A DNA stretch of 51,618 nucleotides from Thermococcus sp. M39 (GTDB lineage Archaea; Methanobacteriota_B; Thermococci; Thermococcales; Thermococcaceae), in assembly GCF_012027325.1 (NCBI RefSeq), contig NZ_SNUG01000010.1, positions 1 to 51,618 of the forward strand. The letters run 5' to 3'. A program made the position numbers and the translations under genes. The notes under the pieces were generated by a model, which made no database searches, was not told the origin of the DNA, and worked only from the letters and a program-made list of their open reading frames with translations. Positions 25,202 through 35,243 of this stretch are shown piece after piece; position 1 is the stretch's first letter, and each line of letters starts with the position of its first letter.

Positions 25202-25870
25202 TCAAGGTGTCTCCAGAGTCCCTTCTTGAGGAAGAGTATATCCCTTTCTGATTTCCTCATCATTTTCAAGCACTTCACTGACTATTCTTATAACATCATC
25301 AAGGTTTTTAGCATTGAAGTTGGCACTTTCAATGGCCTTTTTGTTGTTTCCAACTGCTATGCTCACGTTAGCCCTTTCGAACATTGGAACGTCGTTGCTT
25401 CCGTCTCCAATAGCTAAAACAAAGCTTCTTTCTGCTAAAAATCTATCCAAGATTTCGCCTTTGCTTTTAAAGGACAGATAAACCCCACAAACTTTTCCAT
25501 CTTTGAAGAGCAACTTATTTGCAATAAGCATATTTGCGTTGGTGTAGGTTAGGGCTTTTTTGATAACTTCCTTAAAACTTCCGCTTACTAAAACCACGTA
25601 AAAGCCTTCACTCTTCAAGAGCTCGACCAATCTCCTCGCTTGGGGCTGAAGCTTAAGCTTTTGAGAGGCTTTTAAAATTATTCTTTTATCAACTCCTTTT
25701 ATGAGCTCTACCCTTTTCATAAAGCCTTCAAACCAGTCAATTTCTCCCCTAAGCCCTTTGTAAAGTAGCTCCCGTATTTCATATCCTCTTTCGACATAGT
25801 TCGCTATCTCATCCCAAAACTCAAAATCTGTTAACGTTCCTTCAACGTCTATGAATGCTATTCTTTCCAT
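25202..25870 (-). CDS. HAD-superfamily phosphatase, phosphoserine phosphatase-like
   Basis: About 222 residues from ATG 25870 (GGGAGTG upstream; in-frame GTG 25879 overlaps it). HAD motif I is FIDVEGTLT, motif II VSGSF, motif III the Lys in SKGEIL, and motif IV IGDGSNDVPMF. The cap resembles SerB-type enzymes. In motif I the second catalytic acid, normally Asp (D-x-D), is Glu. The substrate is unknown. It lies just after the aromatic operon on the same strand and has its own promoter. Confidence 0.75.
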   Translation of the reverse strand: MERIAFIDVEGTLTDFEFWDEIANYVERGYEIRELLYKGLRGEIDWFEGFMKRVELIKGVDKRIILKASQKLKLQPQARRLVELLKSEGFYVVLVSGSFKEVIKKALTYTNANMLIANKLLFKDGKVCGVYLSFKSKGEILDRFLAERSFVLAIGDGSNDVPMFERANVSIAVGNNKKAIESANFNAKNLDDVIRIVSEVLENDEEIRKGYTLPQEGTLETP

Positions 25871-25901
25871 TTTTGACACTCCCTTTTTTGAAATCCTTTG
25901 G

Positions 25902-25949
25902 TGATAAAAAGGTTTTCAAAGAGAAAATGTCATTTAGACGAAATTCGTC
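25902..25949 (-). promoter_or_regulatory. Promoter of the HAD gene with a 13-bp palindrome
   Basis: On the minus strand GAAAACCTTTTTATCACC gives a BRE/TATA pair (TATA about 25902-25911) some 30 bp before ATG 25870. About 25 bp further upstream, GACGAAATTCGTC at 25937-25949 is a perfect palindrome around a central A, between this promoter and the tyrA stop. Confidence 0.45.
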
Positions 25950-25957
25950 AATTCCAA

Positions 25958-26743
25958 TCATTCCTTGTTTAACACCATGTAAAATCTTTTGTAGTTATCC
26001 CCAATTTCATGTTCAAACTTCTCTCTAAGCTCCTCAACGTTAAATTCTCCTTTTTCAATGAATCTGAGGAATTCCTTGATTTTGTCCTTTGAGAACTCCA
26101 AGACCTCTTTAATGAACTCTGGTGAGTCATTTAACACAGCTTTTGCGTAAGTAGTCAAATACTCAAAAGATGTGCCTCCGAAGTTTTCAACTCCTTCAAA
26201 TTTCGAGACAAAGCTTAGGAATGAGATGCCAATGAAGTATGGAATTCCAATGACAACTTTCATCATTTCATCGTGAATTTTTGCATCTGCAACGAAAACC
26301 TCAGCTTTAAATTCCTTGAAAAGATTTATCACTGGATTTGCATCTTCCTCTCTTCCCTCAACTGGAATTACTATGAACCTTCTCCCTTCGAAGCTCTTAG
26401 CTCCAGCACCAAACATCGGATGAACGCTGCAGACCTTAACGCTCTCCGGAAATCTTTTGTAAACCTCTATCACGTCTTTCTTGAATGTTGAGATGTCAAA
26501 AATAACCTTTCCTTCGCTTTTTTCACTCAATTTTGCAAGCGTTTCTAAAACTTGAGGCGTCTCTTCAAGAGACTTAGCAACAATAATCACATCTGCCCAT
26601 TTAAAAAGCTCCTCTATTGAGCTAAACAGCTTAAACTCAATCTCCTTTGCATGCCTTGAATAAATCCCAACTTCATGGTTTGTGCTGAACTCTTTAGCAA
26701 ACAGCCTCCCCATTTTTCCATAGCCGATTATTCCGATGCGCAT
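25958..26743 (-). CDS. tyrA: Prephenate dehydrogenase
   Basis: 261 residues. An N-terminal Rossmann fold (MRIGIIGYGKMGRLFAKEF) is followed by DVIIVAKSLEETPQVL and the conserved CSVHPMFGAGAKSFEGR with the catalytic His. It oxidatively decarboxylates prephenate to 4-hydroxyphenylpyruvate, the tyrosine branch. It overlaps the aminotransferase gene by 16 bp and is the last gene of the aromatic operon. No fused chorismate mutase or ACT domain. Confidence 0.92.
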   Translation of the reverse strand: MRIGIIGYGKMGRLFAKEFSTNHEVGIYSRHAKEIEFKLFSSIEELFKWADVIIVAKSLEETPQVLETLAKLSEKSEGKVIFDISTFKKDVIEVYKRFPESVKVCSVHPMFGAGAKSFEGRRFIVIPVEGREEDANPVINLFKEFKAEVFVADAKIHDEMMKVVIGIPYFIGISFLSFVSKFEGVENFGGTSFEYLTTYAKAVLNDSPEFIKEVLEFSKDKIKEFLRFIEKGEFNVEELREKFEHEIGDNYKRFYMVLNKE

Positions 26744-27765
26744 AGCTTAACCTCCTTAATTATTTTGAGTCCTTCTTCAAGCCTCGAACTTACCAATGAA
26801 ATTCTGATAAAATCTCTATAACCCCCAAAAGCTATTCCTGGAAAAACGGAAACACCCTTTTCTAAAAGCTTCTCGGCAAAGCTAAGCCCATCAATCCCTG
26901 TTTTAACGAAGAGGTAAAACGCTCCATCGGGCTCGTAAAATTCAAATGTCCCCTTCAGTATTCTTGAAGCAAGTTTTACCCTCTCTTCGTAGATTTTAAC
27001 AACCTCCTTTTTGACCTCTTCTCTAATTTCCAATGCTTCAACTCCAGCCCTTTGAATAAAGATTGGAACACAAGTTGTTGTTACCTCTAAAAACTTCTGC
27101 ATAGCTTTAATATCTTCTCTTTGCGCTATTGCATAGCCTAATCTAAATCCTGTCATGGAGAAGAGCTTTGAGAAGCCCTTAATAGTCACAACGTTGTCGT
27201 AAATCTCTCTCGCTGGTGTGAAGGGTTTAAAAGCTATGTCAGCGTAAATTTCATCGGCTAAAACTTTTACATTTTCATCCTCAGCAATCTCAAGGATTTC
27301 TTTGAGCTTTTCTCTTGGCAGAATTTTTCCCGTTGGATTGTTTGGATAGTTTAAGATGAGTAAGTCAACATTTAATCTTTCTATTTTTGGCTCCCATTCC
27401 TCTTCAAGGGAAGTTTTAAAAATTTTGACCTCTTTTCCGAACGCCCTAGCTATGCTCTCATAAGCCTGCCAGTGAGGAGAAATTATGCCAATCCGCTTAG
27501 CTCTTAAAATCTGCGAAGCAATTAAAATCTTTGAACCGTTGCCGACTATTACGTTCTCTTTTTCAACACCCTCAACCTCTGCTATCTTCTCCCTAAGCTC
27601 ATCTAAGCCGGGAGTTTTAGTATATCCTGTTTCGCCTCTTTTTAAAGAGCTCACGGCCTCTTCTATTATCCTTTCATCCACCTTTATATCTGGCTGTCCA
27701 GCATCTAATCTTATCTTGGGGTTGAGTGAAGAGATTTTGTTAAAAAATTCATAAACGTTGAACAT
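26728..27765 (-). CDS. Class I/II aminotransferase of the aromatic operon
   Basis: 345 residues, shorter than AspC and near HisC length. Motifs: RLDAGQPDIKVDERI, VGNGSKILIASQI, LILNYPNNPTGKILP, LADEIYADI and the PLP lysine in IKGFSKLFSMTGFRLGYA. Lying between chorismate mutase and tyrA, it most likely transaminates phenylpyruvate and hydroxyphenylpyruvate. The substrate choice is inferred from context. Confidence 0.85.
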   Translation of the reverse strand: MFNVYEFFNKISSLNPKIRLDAGQPDIKVDERIIEEAVSSLKRGETGYTKTPGLDELREKIAEVEGVEKENVIVGNGSKILIASQILRAKRIGIISPHWQAYESIARAFGKEVKIFKTSLEEEWEPKIERLNVDLLILNYPNNPTGKILPREKLKEILEIAEDENVKVLADEIYADIAFKPFTPAREIYDNVVTIKGFSKLFSMTGFRLGYAIAQREDIKAMQKFLEVTTTCVPIFIQRAGVEALEIREEVKKEVVKIYEERVKLASRILKGTFEFYEPDGAFYLFVKTGIDGLSFAEKLLEKGVSVFPGIAFGGYRDFIRISLVSSRLEEGLKIIKEVKLCASE

Positions 27766-27988
27766 CCCTACAAACCTCCACTATCTTCTCGAAGACTTCC
27801 CTAAACTTGCCAGCTCTCCTGAGGACCTCTTCCTCCCTCTTCTCATCCCTTATGGGCAAGTTTAACTCTCTCTTTATCGCTCCTATTTCCTTAGCAATCC
27901 TGGCCCTCTCCTCCAAGAGCTCAATTATTTGTTTATCAATCTCATCTATCTTTTTCCTAAGCTCATGAAGCTTTTCCAACTCAACCAC
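27749..27988 (-). CDS. aroQ: Chorismate mutase (AroQ type)
   Basis: 79 residues, a stand-alone all-helical AroQ-class mutase: LRKKIDEIDKQIIELLEERA, then RIAKEIGAIKRELNLPIRD and REEEVLRRA. Arg, Lys and Glu positions of the active site are kept. It turns chorismate to prephenate. GTG 27988 is used; TTG 27979, five bases after GAGGTGG, is an equally good start. It overlaps aroC by 43 bp. Confidence 0.88.
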   Translation of the reverse strand: MVELEKLHELRKKIDEIDKQIIELLEERARIAKEIGAIKRELNLPIRDEKREEEVLRRAGKFREVFEKIVEVCRDVQRL

Positions 27989-29028
27989 CTCAGCAAATGG
28001 TCTGCCAAAACCAACGCCATCATTGCTTCAACAACTGGCAGAGCTTTTGGCACTATGCAAGAATCAAAGCGACCTCTGAGCTTTATCTCAGTCTCTTCCA
28101 TCTTTTCCAAGTCAACCGTTCTTTGTGGCTTGTAAATTGAGGGTGCTGGTTTAAATGCAATTCTCGCAACTATTGGCATTCCGTTGCTTATTCCTCCTAA
28201 AACTCCCCCACAGTTGTTAGTCTTCGTCATAACTTTCCCATCTTTGACAACAAAGGGATCGTTTGCTTCACTTCCCCTAAGCTCAGCTATCTTAAAGCCT
28301 AAGCCAAATTCAACCCCTTTGACAGCTGGAATTGCAAAGAAGGCTTTAGCTAAATCCCCTTCCAAATCTTCGTCATAAGGCCCACCAAGGCCAGGAGGAA
28401 CGTTTATAGCAACAACTTCCACAACGCCACCGACACTGTCTCCCTCTTCCCTTGCTCTCTCCATTTCTTCGAGCATTTTTTGAAACGCTTCCTCATCCGG
28501 GCAAAAGCTGTTTTTTGAGCTAAAGATTTCTTCAACGCTCAAATCCTTCGCTTTTACCTTTCCAATGGATTTTATGTAGGCTTTCACTTCTATTCCAGCT
28601 TTTGCCAAAATCTCCTTTGCAAAGTAGCCAGCTATTACTATCCCAGCTGTCAATCTGCCGGAGAAAAATCCACCACCTCTGTAATCGTTAAATTCAAAAT
28701 ACTTGATTTTAGCAGTGTAATCACTGTGTCCGGGCCTTGGAGTGTTTTTTATTTCCTCATAATACGATGAATCAACATCTTTGTTCTCAATGATTACAGC
28801 TATAGGGGAACCAGTCGTAAAGCCGTTGAAGACCCCTGAGAGGATTACTGGCTCGTCCTCCTCTCTTCTTTTAGAAGAAAACCTCTTAATACCCTTTCTC
28901 CTCTCAAGCTCAGCTTTCATCTTTTCTAGATTAACTTTAATTCCTGGTGGAACCCCCTCAATTAGAACTCCAACAACTCTTCCATGGCTCTCGCCGAAGA
29001 GCGAAAATCTAAGCATTTTTCCCATCAT
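27946..29028 (-). CDS. aroC: Chorismate synthase
   Basis: 360 residues. FSLFGESHGRVVGVLIEGVP, RPGHSDYTAKIKY, DYRGGGFFSGRLTAGIVIAG and NNCGGVLGGISNGMPI are the family signatures. It eliminates phosphate from EPSP using reduced FMN. The C-terminus runs about 12 residues past the usual ALVLADHLL into the aroQ gene. ATG 29028 overlaps the aroA stop (ATGA). Confidence 0.94.
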   Translation of the reverse strand: MMGKMLRFSLFGESHGRVVGVLIEGVPPGIKVNLEKMKAELERRKGIKRFSSKRREEDEPVILSGVFNGFTTGSPIAVIIENKDVDSSYYEEIKNTPRPGHSDYTAKIKYFEFNDYRGGGFFSGRLTAGIVIAGYFAKEILAKAGIEVKAYIKSIGKVKAKDLSVEEIFSSKNSFCPDEEAFQKMLEEMERAREEGDSVGGVVEVVAINVPPGLGGPYDEDLEGDLAKAFFAIPAVKGVEFGLGFKIAELRGSEANDPFVVKDGKVMTKTNNCGGVLGGISNGMPIVARIAFKPAPSIYKPQRTVDLEKMEETEIKLRGRFDSCIVPKALPVVEAMMALVLADHLLRWLSWKSFMSLGKR

Positions 29029-30236
29029 TGATTAATCAACCTCCTCAAATCTTCAAAGAAGTTTGGATAAGACTTTTCGACGCATCTCTCGTTTAAGATG
29101 ACACTTTTCCCTCTTGCGCCTAAAGCGGCAATTGTTAATGCCATTGCAATCCTGTGGTCATTTTGCGGATTCAATACAGTGCCTCTAAGCTCGCTCTTGC
29201 TTATTATTAGACCGTCATCGAGCTCTTTTACTTTTGCACCCATCTTTGCCAAGTTCAAAGCCATAGCCTTTATCCTGTCGCTTTCTTTGTAGCGCAAATG
29301 CTTTGCTCTTAAAACAGTTCTTCCCTCTGAGTAAGCTCCTAAAACAGCTAAAATTGGGAAGAGATCAGGAAAATCCCTACAGTCAACTTCTTGACCCACT
29401 AATTCGTCCCTCTCAACTTCAACGTAGTCCTTGCTAACCTTTACGTTAGCCCCAAACTCCCTCAAAAGGTCAAGAATCGCTTTATCAGCTTGAACATCAT
29501 CTTTATCCAATCCTTCAACTCTAACTTTACCGAATATCGCTCCAGCCACTAAAAAGAATGAAGCTGAGGAGTAATCACCGGGGATTGAGAAATGCTCAGC
29601 CTTTATACCTTGGTGAACGTGGAAAATGTCATCATATCTTTCAACCCTAACATTGGCCCACTTTAGCGTTCTAAGCGTTATCTCAAGGTAGGGCTTTGAA
29701 ACTGGGTTCAGCACTTCCACGCTTAATCCAACTTTAGCTCCCAAGAGAAGCAGGGCAGTGATGAACTGCGATGAAATGCTTCCATCGACTCTTACGTAAT
29801 TCTTCTTTATCTCCCCACCAAAAACTCGCACTGGCAAAAATCCATTTGATTGAGTTTTTACACCTAAATCACTTAAAGCTTTGAGCAGGGGCTCCATAGG
29901 ACGTTTCCTTAAAGATTCTTTTCCGTCTATCACGCTTTCTCCATTTGCTAAGGCACTAATCCCTATGGCTAATCTCGCGGTTGTTCCTGATTCAAAAGCG
30001 TTAATTTTGGCTGGCTTAACTTCTCCAGAACTTTCGACAAAGTTCCAATCTGCTTTGGCTCCAAATGCTCTCACAGCGTTTAGCGTTGCAAGTGTATCGG
30101 TGCAGATTAGCGGATTCTCTATTTTTGTTTTCCCTTCCGAAAGTAATCCCAAAAATAGTGCTCTATGCGTGTAGCTCTTTGAGGGAGGAGCCCTAATTTT
30201 TCCATCTAAAGTTTTTATCGGCGTGATTTCTATCAT
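29025..30236 (-). CDS. aroA: 3-phosphoshikimate 1-carboxyvinyltransferase (EPSP synthase)
   Basis: 403 residues. APPSKSYTHRALFLGLLSEG, ESGTTARLAIGISAL (short for LNLGNAGTAMR), LRKRPMEPLL, DGSISSQFITALLL and LRYKESDRI are EPSP synthase motifs. It condenses shikimate 3-phosphate with PEP. Starts 4 bp after the aroK stop. Confidence 0.94.
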   Translation of the reverse strand: MIEITPIKTLDGKIRAPPSKSYTHRALFLGLLSEGKTKIENPLICTDTLATLNAVRAFGAKADWNFVESSGEVKPAKINAFESGTTARLAIGISALANGESVIDGKESLRKRPMEPLLKALSDLGVKTQSNGFLPVRVFGGEIKKNYVRVDGSISSQFITALLLLGAKVGLSVEVLNPVSKPYLEITLRTLKWANVRVERYDDIFHVHQGIKAEHFSIPGDYSSASFFLVAGAIFGKVRVEGLDKDDVQADKAILDLLREFGANVKVSKDYVEVERDELVGQEVDCRDFPDLFPILAVLGAYSEGRTVLRAKHLRYKESDRIKAMALNLAKMGAKVKELDDGLIISKSELRGTVLNPQNDHRIAMALTIAALGARGKSVILNERCVEKSYPNFFEDLRRLINQ

Positions 30237-30240
30237 CAGC

Positions 30241-31056
30241 TCACCTCAGTGTTGTTGTCAAAACTTCCCCATAGTCTCTCCAAGTCTCTACAATTTTTTC
30301 AGGCTCTTCAGTTATTGCAAACATCGCAGGACCTTTTCCAGAAAGTCCGGCAACTGCTTCAACCCTCAAAGCTTTAACAATTGGCTCGAGGTTGTACCCC
30401 AAGAAAGACCCATATATCAGCCCGTTCAAAACCAAAGCTTTTTTCCACTCTCCTCTTAATGCTAACTTAAAAGCTTCTTCAACGTATGGAGCGAGAACTT
30501 TGAAGTTCCTCCCCCTCAGACTTGACGTCAGGACAGTTTCTTGTGGGATTAGCAAAACCACTGGAATTTTTTCCACTTCCTCCCTCTTCAAGAGCTCAAG
30601 CTTCAAGTTGTCTGTTAAACACAAACCGCCAAAGTACGAGGCACAGGCATCATCAAATGCTCCCGTTAAAGTTACACCAGCTCTTTTCGAAGCCTCAACG
30701 CCGAGCTTAACAACTTCAATATCGGGCAACTCAATTTTAAGCTCTTTTAAGATTGCCTTTGTCAAAGCGTTAGCTACAGCTGAACTGCTCTTTAACCCCT
30801 TCCCAACTGGAATCTCTGAGTCTATCTCAACTTTAACTCCAAAATCTAAGCCGAATCTGTCTTTAATTGTCTCCACAACTGCTTCAACTAACGAAAAATC
30901 TTCAAATTTCTCTCCTCTGACAGAGATTCCACCGCTAACTCCTTCATCAGTCAGCTTAACCCTAACGCTAACCTTCAAATCTATTCCAATTGCTCCTCCT
31001 TTTCCAGTGGCAAAGGCATTGATTACCGTTATCGCGCTAAGTGCTTTGTCTCTCAC
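30241..31056 (-). CDS. aroK: Shikimate kinase, archaeal GHMP type
   Basis: About 271 residues from GTG 31056, which has GGAGGCG seven bases upstream; a longer frame to 31095 runs inside aroE without an RBS. The start [18 protein letters not shown] and the GHMP ATP loop [16 protein letters not shown] identify archaeal shikimate kinase, unrelated to bacterial Aro[11 protein letters not shown] is the third GHMP motif. Overlaps aroE by 20 bp. Confidence 0.92.
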   Translation of the reverse strand: MRDKALSAITVINAFATGKGGAIGIDLKVSVRVKLTDEGVSGGISVRGEKFEDFSLVEAVVETIKDRFGLDFGVKVEIDSEIPVGKGLKSSSAVANALTKAILKELKIELPDIEVVKLGVEASKRAGVTLTGAFDDACASYFGGLCLTDNLKLELLKREEVEKIPVVLLIPQETVLTSSLRGRNFKVLAPYVEEAFKLALRGEWKKALVLNGLIYGSFLGYNLEPIVKALRVEAVAGLSGKGPAMFAITEEPEKIVETWRDYGEVLTTTLR

Positions 31057-31864
31057 TTTTAAGCGCCTCCAAGGCAACTTTACGCATGAACTCAACGTCT
31101 GGCTTGACTCCAGTCCACAGCTTAAAGCTCTCGGCTCCTTGGTAGATTAGCATCCACAAGCCGTCAATAGTCAAACAGCCAACTTCTCTGGCTTCCCTTA
31201 AGAGCTTGGTTTCCAAGGGAGAGTAAACGATATCAAAAACAACCAAATTTTCTCTCAAAAGCTCCTTTGGAATTGGACTCTTATCTTCGTTCATGCCAAG
31301 GGATGTGGCATTTATCACGATGTCAGCCCAGCTTAAGTAATACTCTAAACTCTCTTTGCTCAGCTTCTCCCCTTTGACGCCAAATTTTTCAAGCTCTTTT
31401 GCTTTTCTCTCAGTTCTGTTAAGCACGACAACTTTGGCTAACCTGGAGAGGGTGTAGGCTATTGCCTTCCCGGCACCTCCAGCCCCTAAAACTAAGATGT
31501 TTTTGTTCTCAACTTCCGTAAAGCGCTTTAGAGCTTTTAACACGCCAATGCCATCAGTGTTGTGCCCAATGAGTTTCCCTTCTTTGTTTACTATTGTATT
31601 CACGCTTCCAATCGCTCTGGCTTCTTTGGAAAGCTCATCTAAAAACTCCAAAATTCGCTCCTTGTGTGGCATCGTAACATTCAATCCAGAAATCCCGAAA
31701 ACTCTAACCCCTTTAACCGCTGAATCTAAATCATCAACTTCAAAGGCTAAATAAACTGCGTTGATGTTGTATTTTTTGAATAGGGCATTGTGAATAACTG
31801 GACTTAGCGAATGTTCAACGGGCTTCCCGATTAACCCATAGAGTCTCGTTTTGGCGTTAATCAT
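31037..31864 (-). CDS. aroE: Shikimate dehydrogenase
   Basis: 275 residues from ATG 31864 (GGTGGT four bases upstream). [28 protein letters not shown] with the catalytic Lys, GHNTDGIGV and the NADP-binding [15 protein letters not shown] with NRTERK are all present. It reduces 3-dehydroshikimate. Confidence 0.94.
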   Translation of the reverse strand: MINAKTRLYGLIGKPVEHSLSPVIHNALFKKYNINAVYLAFEVDDLDSAVKGVRVFGISGLNVTMPHKERILEFLDELSKEARAIGSVNTIVNKEGKLIGHNTDGIGVLKALKRFTEVENKNILVLGAGGAGKAIAYTLSRLAKVVVLNRTERKAKELEKFGVKGEKLSKESLEYYLSWADIVINATSLGMNEDKSPIPKELLRENLVVFDIVYSPLETKLLREAREVGCLTIDGLWMLIYQGAESFKLWTGVKPDVEFMRKVALEALKSERQST

Positions 31865-32507
31865 TTCTACCACCAACGAGAGCCAAGAGCAACTTCATAT
31901 CTTCAACGTTCAGCTGTCCAGGTGCAACTGCTTCGCCCAGAGAAGAGTAAGTAAATGGGCTTAAAATCAAGCTAAAAGCCCTTGAAATCTTCCCTTTTTC
32001 GCCCATGCAAAAAGCAATGAGATTTTTTTCGTATTCATAGAGCCTTACAATCCTCACGTTGTCGAGGTAGTGCTTAGCGAAGGTGGCTATTTTTATGACA
32101 TCAGCTTTGAGCTTTTTCATTTCCTCCAAGAGTGCTTTGAGTTCTTCAAAGCTCGGCGTTTTCTCAAAATCGTGATATGAAACGATAATCCTAACTCCCC
32201 TCCCTCTTGCCAATCTTATTACATCTTCAGCAATCTTTGATTTGAACTCAACATCAACAAACGCTGGCTTAACCCTCATGAACTCTTCGAAGAGTTTTAG
32301 TCTCTCTTCATCGCTAATCTCTCTAAATCCTCCCTCTTCCTTAGAACGCACAGTGATTATCAGCTTATTCCGAAAGCTCTTCAATTTCTCAATTCCCTCA
32401 AAGCTTTCCATAGCATCAACTCTGAGCTCATAGAGATCAGCTTTACCCTTTTCAATTATTTTTATAGCCTCATCAACGGTTTTAGCTTTAATTGTCCCTG
32501 CTATCAT
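31857..32507 (-). CDS. aroD: 3-dehydroquinate dehydratase, type I
   Basis: 216 residues. ELRVDAMES, IITVRSKEEGG, the His in IVSYHDFEKTP and the Schiff-base Lys in VIKIATFA define type I DHQ dehydratase; FCMGEKGKISRAFS is the substrate-binding end. Overlaps aroE by 8 bp and aroB by 20 bp. Confidence 0.94.
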   Translation of the reverse strand: MIAGTIKAKTVDEAIKIIEKGKADLYELRVDAMESFEGIEKLKSFRNKLIITVRSKEEGGFREISDEERLKLFEEFMRVKPAFVDVEFKSKIAEDVIRLARGRGVRIIVSYHDFEKTPSFEELKALLEEMKKLKADVIKIATFAKHYLDNVRIVRLYEYEKNLIAFCMGEKGKISRAFSLILSPFTYSSLGEAVAPGQLNVEDMKLLLALVGGRND

Positions 32508-33486
32508 CTCTCATCGCCTCGAGAATAGCTAAAACTATTTTTTCGTCAACTTCCCTTATGACAACTTTCCCAATCTCCTCTGGAAGTATGAAAACCAATC
32601 TCCCGTACCAAGCTTTTTTATCTATTTTCATGGCTTTCAAAAGCTCCTTTGGTTCAAAGTTGTGCCTCTTTGGGAGGCCGAACCTATCTAATAACTCCTC
32701 GACTTTTCCAGAATCGAAACCGTTGATCTTTTCCGCTATTAGTGCGCTTGCCATCAAGCCGATAGCAACGGCAAAGCCATGCTTTACTCTGTAATTTGAA
32801 ACTTTCTCTATTGCATGCCCAACAGTGTGACCTAAATTTAAAATCCTCCTCTTTCCGCTTTCCCTTAAGTCCTCTTCAACAATTCTGAGCTTTACGTTTA
32901 CGCATTCTCTAATTAGCTCTTCATTGATTTCCTTGAAAGACTTGAGCTTCTCATAAACTCTCGAATCAAGAATCCCATACTTAACGACCTCACCAAAGCC
33001 ATTCAATATTTCAACCTTAGGGAGCGTTTTTAGGGTTTCTGGATCGATTAGAACAAAGTTGGGCAAGTAAAAAGTTCCAATAATGTTTTTACCTTCAAGA
33101 TTTACCCCTGTCTTCCCCCCTATAGCGGCATCAACTTGAGCTAAAAGGGTCGTTGGAATTAAGCCCAAATAGGTTCCCCTCATAAAAGTAGAGGCGACAA
33201 AAGCTGAGAGATCAGTTATAACCCCACCGCCAAGCCCAATTATCAAGGATTTCCTTGTGAAACTAATCTCAATTAGCTCTTTCCATATCTGCTGAGCCGT
33301 CTCGAGGCTTTTGAACTCCTCCCCATCGGGGATAATTATTGGAATAGCACTTATTTGATCTAAAATCTTATCTAACCAAAGTTTTTCGAGAGTTGTGTTG
33401 GTTATTACGACAGTTTTGTAGGGAGAAAGCTCATCAACAATGCTTTTTAGCTTTTTAATGCTGCCTTTCTCGATTATAATCCCCAT
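32488..33486 (-). CDS. aroB: 3-dehydroquinate synthase
   Basis: 332 residues. The NAD-binding GLGGGVITDLSAFVAST, PTTLLAQVDAAIGGKTGVN and zinc-site residues in GFGEVVKYGIL and LNLGHTVGHAIE are present. It cyclises DAHP to 3-dehydroquinate, confirming that this organism uses the classical DAHP route, not the methanogen ADH route. Confidence 0.94.
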   Translation of the reverse strand: MGIIIEKGSIKKLKSIVDELSPYKTVVITNTTLEKLWLDKILDQISAIPIIIPDGEEFKSLETAQQIWKELIEISFTRKSLIIGLGGGVITDLSAFVASTFMRGTYLGLIPTTLLAQVDAAIGGKTGVNLEGKNIIGTFYLPNFVLIDPETLKTLPKVEILNGFGEVVKYGILDSRVYEKLKSFKEINEELIRECVNVKLRIVEEDLRESGKRRILNLGHTVGHAIEKVSNYRVKHGFAVAIGLMASALIAEKINGFDSGKVEELLDRFGLPKRHNFEPKELLKAMKIDKKAWYGRLVFILPEEIGKVVIREVDEKIVLAILEAMRDDSRDN

Positions 33487-34259
33487 TTTCTCAAGTCCTC
33501 CAAGAGTTCTTTGAACTCATCGAAGTTCAGTTGCTGCTTTGAATCTGATAGTGCCTTCTCTGGCTCTGGATGAACCTCAACCATAATTCCGTCCGCTCCG
33601 ACGGCAAATGCCGCTTTGGCTAGGGGTTTAACTAAGCTCTTCTTTCCAGCCGCGTGGGAAGGGTCAACTATTATTGGAAGATGAGACAGCTCTTTAGCCA
33701 CTGGAACCGCTGAGATGTCGAGGGTAAAGCGCGTTGATGTTTCAAATGTTCTAATGCCCCTCTCGCAGAGAATAACATTTTCATTTCCCTCAGCTAAGAT
33801 GTATTCTGCCGAATAGAGCCACTCTTGAATCGTATTGGCAAAGCCTCTCTTTAAAATGACTGGCTTATCTGTTTTGCCGACCTCTTTCAGAAGGTCAAAG
33901 TTTTGGGCATTTCTTGTCCCGATTTGCAGAATATCAACGTATTTAGACACGAGTTTAACTTCCCTTGTGTCCATAACTTCGCTGACCGTAACTAAGCCAA
34001 ACTCTTCTCCCGCTTTTTTGAGCCATCTCAAGGCTTTTTCTCCATGCCCTTGGAAGGAGTAGGGGGAAGTTCTGGGCTTAAACGCCCCTCCTCTTAGGAC
34101 TTTAACTCCAAGCTCGCTCAAAAATTCTGCAGTTTTCATTATCTGCTCCTCTGTTTCAACGGAACACGGTCCAGCGATTATGGTAAATCCTTCTCCAAAT
34201 TTAGCTTCCTTAACTTTGACAACAGTCTTAGCTTTGTATTCTTTGCTGAATTTAAACAT
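33474..34259 (-). CDS. aroF: DAHP synthase, type I-beta
   Basis: About 261 residues from ATG 34259 (GGAGGTGAT upstream). [68 protein letters not shown] and [14 protein letters not shown] are type I-beta DAHP/KDO8P synthase motifs. It joins PEP and erythrose 4-phosphate. No N-terminal ferredoxin-like or chorismate mutase regulatory domain, so probably not feedback-regulated by such a domain. Confidence 0.93.
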   Translation of the reverse strand: MFKFSKEYKAKTVVKVKEAKFGEGFTIIAGPCSVETEEQIMKTAEFLSELGVKVLRGGAFKPRTSPYSFQGHGEKALRWLKKAGEEFGLVTVSEVMDTREVKLVSKYVDILQIGTRNAQNFDLLKEVGKTDKPVILKRGFANTIQEWLYSAEYILAEGNENVILCERGIRTFETSTRFTLDISAVPVAKELSHLPIIVDPSHAAGKKSLVKPLAKAAFAVGADGIMVEVHPEPEKALSDSKQQLNFDEFKELLEDLRKWGL

Positions 34260-34278
34260 CAAATCACCTCCCAGCATT

Positions 34279-35211
34279 TTACAAGCTCTCAACTGCCTCA
34301 GCTATTCTCTTTGCAACTTTTTCTGCACTTAAGCCGTAGAAATCCAATAACGCTAAGTAGTCCCTCGAGCTTTTGCCAAACTCTGTTGTTCCAATCCTAA
34401 TGACCCTCTTTGGCATCTTTTCGCTCAAAACTTCTGCCACAGCTCCTCCAAGTCCTCCAAAAATGCTGTGCTCTTCTAGGGTGACTATTAAGTTGGCTTT
34501 TTTAGCTATTTTGAGCAAGGTGTCCTCATCAAGGGGCTTTATTGTGTGAAAATCTGCTACTCCAACGCTCAGGTCTTTAAGCTTTTCAGCAACTTCTAAA
34601 GCCACTGGAACCATGAATCCACAGGTAATCAAAAAAACATCCTCCCCTTCCCTTAAGATTTCTGCTTTCCCAATTTCGAGCTCTTCTCCATCGTAAACCT
34701 TTATCGTGTAATCCCTTCCCAAACGCATGTAAAAGGGCCCTTCGCTTTCAACCATCCGTTTAAGGAGAACTTTGGTTGCATAAGCATCTGCTGGCACAAG
34801 GACTTTCATATTTGGCAAAACCCTCATCAAAGCTATGTCCTCTAAACATTGATGTGATGAACCATCCATGAAATCGGAAAAACCTGAATGAGTCGTAACA
34901 ATTTTGACGTTTAAGTTATCCCTCGCCACTGTATTTCGTATCTGCTCCCAAGCCCTCATCATAAAAGCTGCAAAAGCAGAAGCTATTGGAATTTTGCCGG
35001 CTATCGCGAAGCCTGCGGCCGTTGAAATTAAATCCTGCTCGCTTATGCCGATTTGGAAGAATCTATCGGGGAAAACTTTTTCAAAGTAAATCGTTTTCGT
35101 TGAACCCTTTACATCTGCATCGAGGACTACAACGTTTTCGTTCTCCTTTCCTATCTCAACTAAAGCTCTTCCAAAGGCTTCCCTAAAGCTTTCGATGATT
35201 TTATCTGGCAT
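34279..35211 (-). CDS. Transketolase C-terminal subunit
   Basis: 310 residues: pyrimidine-binding domain plus C-terminal domain. VVVLDADVKGST, the TPP glutamate in IGISEQDLISTAAG and THSGFSDFMDGSSHQ are seen. It forms a split transketolase with the product of 36516-37181 and supplies erythrose 4-phosphate for DAHP synthase. RBS GGGAGGTG lies before ATG 35211. In this genome the gene is separated from its partner by an IS element, so it may depend on read-through or on a promoter in the IS. Confidence 0.9.
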   Translation of the reverse strand: MPDKIIESFREAFGRALVEIGKENENVVVLDADVKGSTKTIYFEKVFPDRFFQIGISEQDLISTAAGFAIAGKIPIASAFAAFMMRAWEQIRNTVARDNLNVKIVTTHSGFSDFMDGSSHQCLEDIALMRVLPNMKVLVPADAYATKVLLKRMVESEGPFYMRLGRDYTIKVYDGEELEIGKAEILREGEDVFLITCGFMVPVALEVAEKLKDLSVGVADFHTIKPLDEDTLLKIAKKANLIVTLEEHSIFGGLGGAVAEVLSEKMPKRVIRIGTTEFGKSSRDYLALLDFYGLSAEKVAKRIAEAVESL

Positions 35212-35243
35212 CGCTTTTCACCTCCCTTTGCGGACTGGAAGCC

